64,000 nt of DNA from Pseudomonas nitroreducens TX1 (lineage in GTDB: Bacteria; Pseudomonadota; Gammaproteobacteria; Pseudomonadales; Pseudomonadaceae), in NCBI RefSeq assembly GCF_000313755.1, contig NZ_AMZB01000104.1, positions 24,577 to 88,576 on the forward strand. Direction: 5' to 3'. The position numbers were made by a program, and so were the translations under genes. Under the pieces are notes generated by a model, which saw only the letters and a program-made list of their open reading frames with translations, searched no databases and was not told the origin of the DNA. Shown here in pieces: positions 25,120 to 33,541 of this stretch (position 1 is the first letter of the stretch; the number at the start of each line of letters is the position of its first letter).

Positions 25120-28100
25120 ATGAAAAACCCCAAATACCCGACCTCATCCACCCCGGCGGACTTCATCCTCACCCGGCTGCGCCGCTCGCATCTGGCGCAG
25201 GCCATCAGCCTGGTACTGGCCAGCCTGTTCAGCCTGCGGGTGATCGAGGCCGAAGCCGAAGACAGCGTCACCCAGAGCGACCACGACGACCTCAACCTGC
25301 CCTCCGAGGCGGGTACGGTTTTCCAGCCCGCCCCCTCATCCTACCTTGACCTCGCCCTGCAGGCCGCTCGCCAGGCTCCCGCGCGCTTCGCCAGCCGCGC
25401 CCTGCCCGGCAGCCCGCCGCCGATCAGCGTCAACCTGGCCGGCGGCGTTGGCGTCACGACCGGCGTCCTCGCCGATACCACGGTGAAGCTGGGTGCCAGC
25501 GACACCACAGGAGTGAAGACCAGCGGCGATGTCAGCTTCAGCCAGGGTCGTATCGAGACCAGCGCGATCACCGCTGCAACGGCCAAGGGCCAGACCGGCG
25601 CCAGGGTCTCCTCGGGCGACACACTGACCCTCAGCGGCAGCAGCATCGTCCTCGACCCGAAAACCACCACCAGCGCCGCCATCACCACCAACGACCTCAC
25701 CGGCCTGCGCGTGGACGCCAATGGCACGGCACGCCTGAGCGATACCCAGGTGCAGATCGGCGGCGGCGCCAAGGGCAACAACAACCGGGGAATCATCGTC
25801 AGCCAGGGCCAGTTGGAGATGAGCGGCGGCTCCGTGAGCACGCTGTCCTGGGGAGCGACCGGCATCGCCCTGGAGCAAGGCGCCCAGGCCCGACTGGATG
25901 ACGTATCCGTCAGCACCTCCGGCGCCCGCAGCACCGCCAGCGGCGGCGCCCACGGCATCCAGCTGGGCGGCGGCAGTTCGCTGGCCGCCGACGGTATCCG
26001 CGTGGATACCAGCGGTGGCTCGGCCTACGCCCTGCGCATCGACAGCGGCTCGACGGCGGCACTCGCGGACAGCGACCTGAGCACCGCCGGTGGAAACGGC
26101 CACGGCGTGCTGGCCGATGGCGCGACCGTCGACCTCCACGGCGGCAGCATCACCACCTCCGGCAAGGGCTCGGTCGGCGTCTGGGCACGCAATGGCGCAC
26201 AGGTGAGCCTGGCCGGCGACACGCTTATTCACACCAGCGGTGCAGCGGTCTCCGCCGCCAGCCCGGTGGATGGCGAGAAACCCCTGAGTCTGAGCCACGG
26301 CCTGCTGGCCGGCGGCAGCGGCACCCTCATCGATGCCCGAGGGCTGACCCTCGACATTGCCGCCGGCAGCGCCAGCGCTGCACGCAGCGAGGACGGCGCC
26401 CGGATCAGCCTGGATGCCGCCGACATCAGTGCCAGCGGTGGCGCCACCAGCACCACCACGACAGCCGCCCTGCATGCCCTCTCCGGCAGCCGGATCGAGC
26501 TTTCGAACTCCTCCCTCGCCGTGACCGGCGCCAATGTCGGTGGCGCACGCGCCGAGGGCAGCGGCAGCCAGGTACGGATGAGCCATAGCCAGGCCTCGGT
26601 CAGCGGTGCCGGCAGCGTCCTGAATCCCGCCGCCGGCGCACGCGCCGTGGACGGCGGCAGTGTGGTGCTCGACCACGCCACCCTGCAGGTCCATGGCCTG
26701 ACCTATGGCCACGGCGTCTCTATCGAAGGCACCGGCTCCCACGGCGACATCAGCCACTCCACGGTCAGCGTCGACGGCAACCGCTCCATCGGCCTCAATA
26801 TCAGCGGTGGCGCCAGCGCCACGGTGGATGCCAGCAGCTTCTCGGTGGAAGCCCAGGCCGGCGCCGTCGGCCCCTGGTCGCCGGGGGTGCTGGTGGACGG
26901 AGCAGGTTCCAGCCTGCAGATGACCGGCAGCAATGTGCACACCTCGCCCAGGACCAGTTACGGCGTGCAGGTGCGCGAAGGAGCCGACGCCAGCCTGGCC
27001 AACGGCAGCATCACCACCCACGGCAACTACTCCACCGCCCTGGCCGCCGGCAGCTCGTCCAGTGCCGCGCCGGGCTCGACCCTCACCGCCAGCAACCTGA
27101 CCGTCACCACCCACGGCGACGACAACGCCATGGGCATAGTCGCCGACCTGGGCGCCAGGGTGGTCGTCCACGGCGGCTCGGTCACCACCACCGGCAACGG
27201 CTCGCCGACCGCGGGCAACCTGACCTTTCCCCACGCCCTGGCCGCGCGCAATCCCGGCGCCCTGCTGGTGGCCGACGGCACCAGCGTGCGGACGCAAGGC
27301 TCGCAGGCCTACGGCGCCGCCGTGGACGACGGTGGCAGCATGCTCCTCGATAACCTGAGCGTGCGGACCGAGGGCGAATACTCGGTCGGTCTCTACGCCG
27401 GCATCGGCTCCGCCAAGCCCGGTGCAGTGGGCCTGTCGGCCAGCCACGTCACCGTGCAGACCACGGGCGACCATGCCAGCGGCGCCCTGGTCAGTCGCCA
27501 GCACAAGGACGAGACCGCACGACTGGACCTGAGCGACAGCAGTATCGCCACCCAGGGCATCGCCTCACACGGCCTGCGCGCCGAGTCCGGCGGCGCACTG
27601 AGTGCGACCAACAGCGCCGTCAGCACCCAGGGCGAACAGGCTGTGGGTGTGTTCGCCAACAACAGCGCCACCGCCCGCCTGGATAGCGTGAGCGTGAATA
27701 CCCGGGGCGACTTCGGCCATGGCGTGGTGGCCCGCCAGGGCGGTAGCGTCGATGCCGAGTCTGTCGTGGTAGCCGCTCATGGCGGCCAATCGGCAGCGCT
27801 CTACGTGCAAGGCACCGATACGCTGCCCGGGCAGGTGCGCATGGACCACGCCACGCTGAGCAACCGCGACGGCGGCACCATCGCCACCGCCGGCGTCGCG
27901 GACATCGCCCTGAGCCACAGCCTCGCTGGCGGCAGTGGCCAATGGCTGAACGTGGATAGCTCGGTGGCCAGCGATGGCACCAGCATTCCGGACATGGGCA
28001 CTGGCCAGTGGCAAGGCATCGGCACCCGCCAGGACGCAGCCGGTCAGGCGCGCCTGGATCTGTCGTCATCCGTGGTCACCGGCACGGCGAAAACCGCCCG

Positions 28101-29676
28101 CGGCGCCCGCTCCGACGTCACCCTGCGCGACACCAGCCTCTGGCAGCTCACCGGCGACTCCAACCTCAGCCGCCTGCACAACGACTCCAGCCTGATCGAC
28201 TTCAGTTCCGATAGCGGCTACAAGCGGCTCACCGCCAACGATTACCAAGGCGCCAACGGCACCCTTGCCCTGAATACCTACCTGTACAAGGACGACTCAC
28301 CATCCGACCAGTTGGTGATCGATGGAGGCCAGGCCACTGGCGAGAGCAACCTGCGCATCAAGAATGCCGGCGGCCCCGGCGCGCTGACCGAAGGTAATGG
28401 CATCAAGGTCGTGGATGCAGTGAATGGCGGCACCACCGGGACCGAGGCCTTCCGGCTGCTCAACCGGGTCAAGGCCGGCCCGTATGAGTACACGCTGCAT
28501 CGCTCAAGCCTCGACGACAGCAACGGCGAGGCCTGGTATCTGCGCTCGACGGTGGACGCCAAACCAGTCGATCCGGTGGACCCGATCGATCCAGTCGATC
28601 CAGTCGACCCGGTAGAGCCGGTAGAGCCAGTGCCGCCCACTGACCCGGTCACACCCGACACGCCTGCGCCCACACCGCAGGTGGCCAACTACCGGGCCGA
28701 AACTTCGCTGTACAGCGCCCTCCCTGCCATGGCGCTGAGCTACAGCCGCGCCCTGGTCGACACCCTGCACGAGCGCGTGGGCGAGGAACGGCGCAACGCC
28801 ACCGACCCTCTCCCCAGTGAAGAAACCGACACCTATGGCCCGTCCCTGGGCTGGGGCCGGCTGATCCACCAGAAGGGCAAGGACAGCCTGCCCGGCGGCG
28901 CCGACTACGACTACCGCATCCAGGCCTTCCAGGTCGGCGCCGACCTCTACCGCAACGAGGACACCGACGGCAGCACCGACCAGGCTGGCCTCTCGCTGCA
29001 GGCCGGCCGCATCAAGGGCAGCGTGGACCACACCGATGGCCAGGACGCCGGCGACGATACCCTGCGTTCCTACGGCCTGGGCGGCTACTGGACGCACTTC
29101 GGGCCCAAGGGCTGGTACCTCGATGGCGTACTGCAATACAACCGCTTCGACATGCAGGCCCGCGCCAACGACGCCGGCTCGCTGAAAACCCGAGGCCACG
29201 GCATCACCGCCTCGCTGGAGGCCGGCTACCCGCTCAAACTCAACCGCGACAAGACCCTGCATCTGGAGCCGCAGGCCCAACTGATCGCCAGCCGCCTGAA
29301 ACTCGACGACGCCCATGACGATGCCGCCGATGTCCGCTTCGAAGACGTCGATTCGCTGACCGGCCGGTTGGGTGTGCGGATCGACAAGGACTGGTTCCGC
29401 ACGGACGACAAAGGGCAGATCCATCGCACCAACGCCTGGGTACGGCCCAGCGTCTGGCACGAGTTCAAGGGCCAGGCCAAGACCGAGTTCTCCTCGGCCA
29501 ACGGCTACATCCCCTTCGGCACCGACATGGACGGCACCTGGGGCGAACTCAACCTGGGCGTGGACTACCAGCTCAACGAACGCACCAGCGTCAGCGGATC
29601 GCTGGGATATCAGAAATCGTTCGATGGTGAAGGCCGCAGCTACGAAGGCATCCTTGGCATCAAGGTGAAATTCTAA
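25120..29676 (+). CDS. Large type Va autotransporter (pertactin-like passenger)
   Basis: This 1518-residue secreted/surface protein has a long signal region (basic FILTRLRRSHLAQAIS, then LVLASLFSLRVIEAEAE), a passenger of about 1080 residues made of repeated Ser/Gly/Thr-rich beta-helix turns with alternating motifs such as HGVSI, SHGLRAESGGAL and FGHGVVARQGG, a Pro-Asp-Val linker (about 1149-1190), and a C-terminal autotransporter barrel (about 1230-1518) ending in LGIKVKF. The passenger lacks an evident protease or lipase triad, so adhesion is more likely than catalysis. It follows the REC-LuxR-PAS gene by 93 bp. GGAG is eight bases before the ATG at 25120. A weak hairpin terminator follows. 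Confidence 0.88.
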   Translation: MKNPKYPTSSTPADFILTRLRRSHLAQAISLVLASLFSLRVIEAEAEDSVTQSDHDDLNLPSEAGTVFQPAPSSYLDLALQAARQAPARFASRALPGSPPPISVNLAGGVGVTTGVLADTTVKLGASDTTGVKTSGDVSFSQGRIETSAITAATAKGQTGARVSSGDTLTLSGSSIVLDPKTTTSAAITTNDLTGLRVDANGTARLSDTQVQIGGGAKGNNNRGIIVSQGQLEMSGGSVSTLSWGATGIALEQGAQARLDDVSVSTSGARSTASGGAHGIQLGGGSSLAADGIRVDTSGGSAYALRIDSGSTAALADSDLSTAGGNGHGVLADGATVDLHGGSITTSGKGSVGVWARNGAQVSLAGDTLIHTSGAAVSAASPVDGEKPLSLSHGLLAGGSGTLIDARGLTLDIAAGSASAARSEDGARISLDAADISASGGATSTTTTAALHALSGSRIELSNSSLAVTGANVGGARAEGSGSQVRMSHSQASVSGAGSVLNPAAGARAVDGGSVVLDHATLQVHGLTYGHGVSIEGTGSHGDISHSTVSVDGNRSIGLNISGGASATVDASSFSVEAQAGAVGPWSPGVLVDGAGSSLQMTGSNVHTSPRTSYGVQVREGADASLANGSITTHGNYSTALAAGSSSSAAPGSTLTASNLTVTTHGDDNAMGIVADLGARVVVHGGSVTTTGNGSPTAGNLTFPHALAARNPGALLVADGTSVRTQGSQAYGAAVDDGGSMLLDNLSVRTEGEYSVGLYAGIGSAKPGAVGLSASHVTVQTTGDHASGALVSRQHKDETARLDLSDSSIATQGIASHGLRAESGGALSATNSAVSTQGEQAVGVFANNSATARLDSVSVNTRGDFGHGVVARQGGSVDAESVVVAAHGGQSAALYVQGTDTLPGQVRMDHATLSNRDGGTIATAGVADIALSHSLAGGSGQWLNVDSSVASDGTSIPDMGTGQWQGIGTRQDAAGQARLDLSSSVVTGTAKTARGARSDVTLRDTSLWQLTGDSNLSRLHNDSSLIDFSSDSGYKRLTANDYQGANGTLALNTYLYKDDSPSDQLVIDGGQATGESNLRIKNAGGPGALTEGNGIKVVDAVNGGTTGTEAFRLLNRVKAGPYEYTLHRSSLDDSNGEAWYLRSTVDAKPVDPVDPIDPVDPVDPVEPVEPVPPTDPVTPDTPAPTPQVANYRAETSLYSALPAMALSYSRALVDTLHERVGEERRNATDPLPSEETDTYGPSLGWGRLIHQKGKDSLPGGADYDYRIQAFQVGADLYRNEDTDGSTDQAGLSLQAGRIKGSVDHTDGQDAGDDTLRSYGLGGYWTHFGPKGWYLDGVLQYNRFDMQARANDAGSLKTRGHGITASLEAGYPLKLNRDKTLHLEPQAQLIASRLKLDDAHDDAADVRFEDVDSLTGRLGVRIDKDWFRTDDKGQIHRTNAWVRPSVWHEFKGQAKTEFSSANGYIPFGTDMDGTWGELNLGVDYQLNERTSVSGSLGYQKSFDGEGRSYEGILGIKVKF

Positions 29677-29692
29677 CCTTCAACCTATCGCC

Positions 29693-29718
29693 GGCGAAGC
29701 GCCCCAAGGCGCCTCGCC
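29693..29718 (+). terminator. Weak hairpin after the autotransporter gene
   Basis: GGCGAAGCGCC and GGCGCCTCGCC pair around CCAA with two mismatches; only CTTTC follows, so termination would be partial and the next small gene could be read through. Confidence 0.45.
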
Positions 29719-29748
29719 GCTTTCGTCATGCCCACGTTGGAGAGCCTC

Positions 29749-29949
29749 ATGCTGCACCACGACACCCAAATCCTGCGCGCCGTACGTACCACCTCGTTCA
29801 ACAACGAAGTCGCCGCCGAACTGTTGCGCGAATTGGGTTCCTGCAACGTCACCGACGAACAGGCCCGACGCATTCGCTGCGCCGCCCGGCAACTGCTGCT
29901 GGACGCCGATTCGCTGGAAGGCGTCTGGAAAAAGCTGAACGCTCAGTAG
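29749..29949 (+). CDS. Small hypothetical protein, 66 residues
   Basis: Soluble helical protein beginning MLHHDTQILRAVRTTSFNNE and ending EGVWKKLNAQ. GGAG stands six bases before ATG 29749, which decides the start over ATG 29728. It has two cysteines, in LGSCNV and IRCAARQ. No family is recognised. It lies 72 bp after the autotransporter gene beyond a weak hairpin and may be co-transcribed with it, but nothing shows a functional link. Confidence 0.55.
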   Translation: MLHHDTQILRAVRTTSFNNEVAAELLRELGSCNVTDEQARRIRCAARQLLLDADSLEGVWKKLNAQ

Positions 29950-30040
29950 GAGGGGTGGAGCGAAGCGGTTCCCATGCGGTCAGCGCAGCCAATGAAACGA
30001 CGGGCATCGCTCCGACAGGTCAAGGCGCCGGGGTCAGCTC

Positions 30041-30078
30041 CGTAGGGCGCATAACGCACCAGCGTTATTCGCCCTACG
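30041..30078. repeat. Intergenic hairpin repeat, GTAGGGCGCATAACG family
   Basis: CGTAGGGCGCATAACGC and GCGTTATTCGCCCTACG form a long stem around ACCA with one mismatch. Related copies are in 16576-16646 and 38102-38174. It lies between the small hypothetical gene and the end of the SulP gene. Confidence 0.8.
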
Positions 30079-30099
30079 CTGCGCTGGGGGCGCCGAGGC

Positions 30100-31545
30100 T
30101 CAGGCGTGTTGCGCGCCGGCCCGCTTGAGCGACTGCTTGCAGCGCTCGGACAGATGCACCACGCGCAGATGCTTACCGGCTTTGCTGTAGCGCTCGCGCA
30201 GGGTCATCAAGGCAGCAATGGCCGAGTAATCGACGAAGCTCAGGTGCGCGCAATCCAGGGTCACCTGTGGCGGGTCATTTGCCGGGTCGAACTGGTTGAG
30301 GAACGGCGTAGTGGACGCGAAGAACAGCGTGCCGTGGACGCGGTAGAGCTTGCTGCCATCGGTATCGTCATGGATATCCGCGTACAGCTCGCGGGCATGC
30401 TTCCAGGCGAAGTCCAGCGCCGCGAGGATGATGCCGCAGAACACCGCCACGGCCAGGTCCGTCGCCACCGTGATGGCGGTCACCGCGACTATCACCAGCA
30501 CATCGCTCAGCGGCACCTTGTTCAGCACCCGCAGCGAAGCCCAGGCGAAAGTCTGCTGCGACACCACGAACATCACCCCTACCAGCGCCGCCAGCGGGAT
30601 GCGCTCGATCAGCGGCGAGAGGAACAGCACGAAGAGCAGGATCATCACCCCGGCCACCACGCCGGACAGCCGGCCACGACCACCGGAGCTGAGGTTGATC
30701 ACCGTCTGCCCGATCATTGCGCACCCCCCCATGCCGCCGAACAGCCCGGAAACGATGTTGGCGCCGCCCAGCGCCACGCACTCGCGGTCCGGGAAGCCAC
30801 GGGTCTCGGTAATCTCGTCGGTGAGGTTGAGCGTCAACAGGGTTTCCAGGATGCCGACCATCGCCATGAGGAAGGCGTAGGGCGCGATGATCCGCAGGGT
30901 TTCCAGGTTCCACGGGATTTCCGGCAGGGCGAACGGCGGCAGGCCGCCGGCGATATGCGCCATGTCGCCCAGGGTGCGGGTTGGCAGGCCGAGCAGGTAC
31001 ACCGCCAGGCCGACACCGAGGATCGCCACCAGCGCCGGCGGCACCGCGCGGGTCAGCTTCGGCAGCCCATAGACCACCGCCATGGTCAGCGCCACCAGGC
31101 CCACCATCACGTACAGCGGGTTGCCGCTGAGCCAGTGTTCGCCATCCTTGAAGTGTTCGAGTTGGGCCAGTGCGATGACGATGGCCAGGCCATTGACGAA
31201 GCCCAGCATCACCGGGTGCGGCACCATGCGCACCAGCTTGCCCAGGCGCAATAGACCGAACAGGATCATCACCACCCCGCCCAGCAGCACAGTGGCCAGC
31301 AGGTACTGCACGCCGTGCTGCACTACCAGCGCGACTATCACCACCGCCATCGAACCAGCAGCGCCGGACACCATGCCGGGACGGCCGCCGAACAGCGCGG
31401 TCAGGGTGCAGAGGAAGAAGGCGCCATACAGGCCCATCAGCGGATTGAGGTGGGCGACCAGGGCAAAGGCGATGCACTCGGGCACCAACGCGAAGGACGT
31501 GGTCAGTCCGGCCAGGACATCGGCACGCAGGCGGGCGGGTTTCAT
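30100..31545 (-). CDS. SulP-family anion transporter with STAS domain
   Basis: This 481-residue inner-membrane protein has the SulP core of 12-14 membrane segments (about 5-375), with signature stretches ADVLAGLTTSFALVPECIAFALVAHLNPLMGLYGAF and GGMGGCAMIGQTVINLSSGGRGRLSG. A cytoplasmic STAS domain follows (about 395-480, VTLDCAHLSFVDYSAIAALMTL). SulP transporters carry sulfate, bicarbonate or dicarboxylates with Na+ or H+; the substrate here is not evident. ATG 31545 starts the conserved N-terminus. It stands alone between a repeat and nfxB. Confidence 0.88.
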   Translation of the reverse strand: MKPARLRADVLAGLTTSFALVPECIAFALVAHLNPLMGLYGAFFLCTLTALFGGRPGMVSGAAGSMAVVIVALVVQHGVQYLLATVLLGGVVMILFGLLRLGKLVRMVPHPVMLGFVNGLAIVIALAQLEHFKDGEHWLSGNPLYVMVGLVALTMAVVYGLPKLTRAVPPALVAILGVGLAVYLLGLPTRTLGDMAHIAGGLPPFALPEIPWNLETLRIIAPYAFLMAMVGILETLLTLNLTDEITETRGFPDRECVALGGANIVSGLFGGMGGCAMIGQTVINLSSGGRGRLSGVVAGVMILLFVLFLSPLIERIPLAALVGVMFVVSQQTFAWASLRVLNKVPLSDVLVIVAVTAITVATDLAVAVFCGIILAALDFAWKHARELYADIHDDTDGSKLYRVHGTLFFASTTPFLNQFDPANDPPQVTLDCAHLSFVDYSAIAALMTLRERYSKAGKHLRVVHLSERCKQSLKRAGAQHA

Positions 31546-31635
31546 GTTTCTACTCGGAGCGGGGATCACGAAGGGCCGGCAATGGTACGGAAATCCACCC
31601 TGCCCGGCCACCCGCCCATCCTGTTTCGAGGCAGG

Positions 31636-32196
31636 TCAGGCCTTGGCGGGCGCCGCTGCACCGTTGAGGAACAGTTGCTCGAGCACGGTCGCCGAGCTGG
31701 AACTGGCCGCCCGCCCGCGCCGCTCGGCATCGACCATGCCGTAGATCATCGAGAGGAAGAGTTCGGTGAACACCGCGGCGGTGACATCGATGCGCAACGC
31801 GCCGGACTGCTGGCCGCGTAGGAAGAAGGCATCCAGCGCGTTGCTGTAGGACTGCCAGCGAGCGTCGACGCACGGATCGAGGCTGTCGGGACTGTACTGG
31901 AACATCAGGAACACCAGCACCTCGCGATGCGTCAGGTGCTCCTGGATCAGCTTGCGCAGCGCGGTCAGCGGCTCGGCGGTCTCCAGCTCGCAATTGCTGA
32001 CCACTTGGTTGAGCACCCGCTCGCCGTACCCCATGAGCATTTCCACCAGGTTGTCGCGGGTGCCGCAGAAGCGGTGCAGCGTCGCCTTGCTCACCCCTGC
32101 CGCTTCCGCCAGCTCCTTCAGCGTCGCCCGAGGGCGGTCGACGATGGCGACGGCCAGCGCCTTGAGCAGGCGTTCGTCGTGGGCGGATAGAGTCAT
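31636..32196 (-). CDS. nfxB: NfxB, TetR-like repressor of the mexCD-oprJ efflux operon
   Basis: The 186-residue repressor begins MTLSAHDERLLKALAVAIVD and has a helix-turn-helix ATLKELAEAAGVSKATLHRFCGTRDNLVEML, followed by a ligand/dimer domain with EHLTHREVLVFLMFQYSPDSLD and IYGMVDAERRGRAASSSS. I recognise it as very close to P. aeruginosa NfxB. It is divergently transcribed from mexC, as in that species, and should repress the pump and itself. Loss of NfxB is the known route to MexCD-OprJ overproduction and fluoroquinolone resistance in P. aeruginosa. No defect is seen here. Confidence 0.93.
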   Translation of the reverse strand: MTLSAHDERLLKALAVAIVDRPRATLKELAEAAGVSKATLHRFCGTRDNLVEMLMGYGERVLNQVVSNCELETAEPLTALRKLIQEHLTHREVLVFLMFQYSPDSLDPCVDARWQSYSNALDAFFLRGQQSGALRIDVTAAVFTELFLSMIYGMVDAERRGRAASSSSATVLEQLFLNGAAAPAKA

Positions 32197-32270
32197 TCGG
32201 GGGCCTCGTGTCAGGTGGCTGATCGTCTCATTGTGCAGAAAAAGGCCTCTCTTTTGAAAGTTCATGACAC

Positions 32271-32332
32271 ATTTTATACATCAAAGAAGCAAATGAGACA
32301 TTATTGACTCATTTCGGATTTAAAAGGATCAT
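32271..32332 (+). promoter_or_regulatory. nfxB-mexC control region with inverted repeat
   Basis: AAATGAG (32291-32297) and CTCATTT (32308-32314) form a perfect inverted repeat with a 10-base spacer. It overlaps a -35 box TTGACT (32304-32309) which, with GATCAT (32327-32332) 17 bases on, makes a good mexC promoter. On the other strand TATAAA (32278-32273) could serve nfxB. The repeat is a likely NfxB operator. Confidence 0.6.
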
Positions 32333-32368
32333 ACGCTCCTTTCCAGATAGACAGACCCCGGGTGAAAC

Positions 32369-33520
32369 ATGGGCAGGTTGCGTGCAGTAGGGACAATCAG
32401 TGCGCTGGTGGCAGCGCTGGCGCTGGCGGGTTGCGGAGAATCCGGCGAACCCCAGGCGGCCGCGGAGGCGGCGCGCCCGGTGGACGTGGTAGCGGTGGCA
32501 ACCGAACCCCTCACCCTGACCTCGGAATTGCCGGGGCGTATCGAGCCGATGCGCGTCGCCGAAGTCCGTGCGCGGGTAGCAGGCATCGTGATGCAGAAGC
32601 GCTTCGAGGAAGGCGCCGACGTCAAGGCCGGCGACCTGCTGTTCCAGATCGACCCGGCACCGCTCAAGGCTGCCGTGTCCCGCGCCGAAGGCGAACTGGC
32701 GCGTGCCCAGGCGACGCAGCAGGAAGCCCAGGCACGGGTCAAGCGCTACGAGCCGCTGGTGAAGATCGAAGCCGTCAGCCAGCAGGACTTCGACACCGCC
32801 ACCGCCGACCTGCGCAGCGCCCAGGCGTCGGTACGCTCCGCCCAGGCGGACCTGGAAACCGCACGCCTGAACCTGGGCTATGCCTCGGTCAAGGCGCCGA
32901 TTTCCGGGCGCATCGGCCGCGCGCTGGTGACCGAGGGTGCCTTGGTCGGCCAGGGCGACGCCACGCTGATGGCGCGTATCCAGCAGCTCGACCCGATCTA
33001 TGCCGACTTCACCCAGCCGGTGGCCGACGCCCTGCGCCTGCGTGAAGCGCTCAAGAGCGGCAACCTCCCCGCCGGCCAGAGCCAGGCCCTGACCCTGCGC
33101 GTCGAAGGCACCGAGTACGAGCGAAAAGGCGAACTACTGTTTACCGATATCTCGGTGGACCGCGGCACCGGCCAGGTCTCGCTGCGCGGCAGGTTCGACA
33201 ACGCCGACGGCCTGCTGCTGCCCGGCATGTACGTGCGCGTCACCGCCCCGCAGGGTACCGACGCCAAGGCCATTCTCGTGCCGCAGCGCGCCGTGCAGCG
33301 CGCCACCGATGGCACCGCCCACGTGCTGGTGATCGGTGCCGACAGCCGCGTCGAGACCCGCCAGGTGCAGACCGGCGCCATGCAGGGCGCGCGCTGGCAG
33401 ATCAGCCAGGGCCTGGCCAGCGGCGACCAGGTGATAGTCGGCGGCCTGACCGGCCTGCAGCCCGGCGCCAAGGTCGAGGCCCGTCACGCCCCTGAGCAAC
33501 AGCAGGCGTCGCGCCAGTAA
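32369..33520 (+). CDS. mexC: MexC, periplasmic adaptor of an RND multidrug efflux pump
   Basis: The 383-residue membrane-fusion lipoprotein links the inner-membrane pump to the outer-membrane channel. Its signal peptide ends with the lipobox LAGC (Cys22). The order is beta-barrel/lipoyl halves around a coiled-coil hairpin: AEVRARVAGIVMQKRFEEGADVKAGDLLFQIDPAP, then KRYEPLVKIEAVSQQDFDTA, then NLGYASVKAPISGRIGRALVTEGALVG. The sequence is close to P. aeruginosa MexC throughout. It is first in the operon, 21 bp before mexD, and divergent from nfxB. Confidence 0.93.
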   Translation: MGRLRAVGTISALVAALALAGCGESGEPQAAAEAARPVDVVAVATEPLTLTSELPGRIEPMRVAEVRARVAGIVMQKRFEEGADVKAGDLLFQIDPAPLKAAVSRAEGELARAQATQQEAQARVKRYEPLVKIEAVSQQDFDTATADLRSAQASVRSAQADLETARLNLGYASVKAPISGRIGRALVTEGALVGQGDATLMARIQQLDPIYADFTQPVADALRLREALKSGNLPAGQSQALTLRVEGTEYERKGELLFTDISVDRGTGQVSLRGRFDNADGLLLPGMYVRVTAPQGTDAKAILVPQRAVQRATDGTAHVLVIGADSRVETRQVQTGAMQGARWQISQGLASGDQVIVGGLTGLQPGAKVEARHAPEQQQASRQ

Positions 33521-33541
33521 GGCAGCGCCGAGGAATTCCCC

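Noticed and set aside
25336..27504. Open frame of 722 codons antisense to the autotransporter passenger
   Set aside because: Ala/Gly-rich composition is caused by the repetitive passenger read backwards; no ribosome-binding site or motif.
28546..28690. Short tandem repeats considered as a CRISPR array
   Set aside because: They are in-frame Pro/Asp/Val codons of the autotransporter linker; no spacer pattern and no cas genes.
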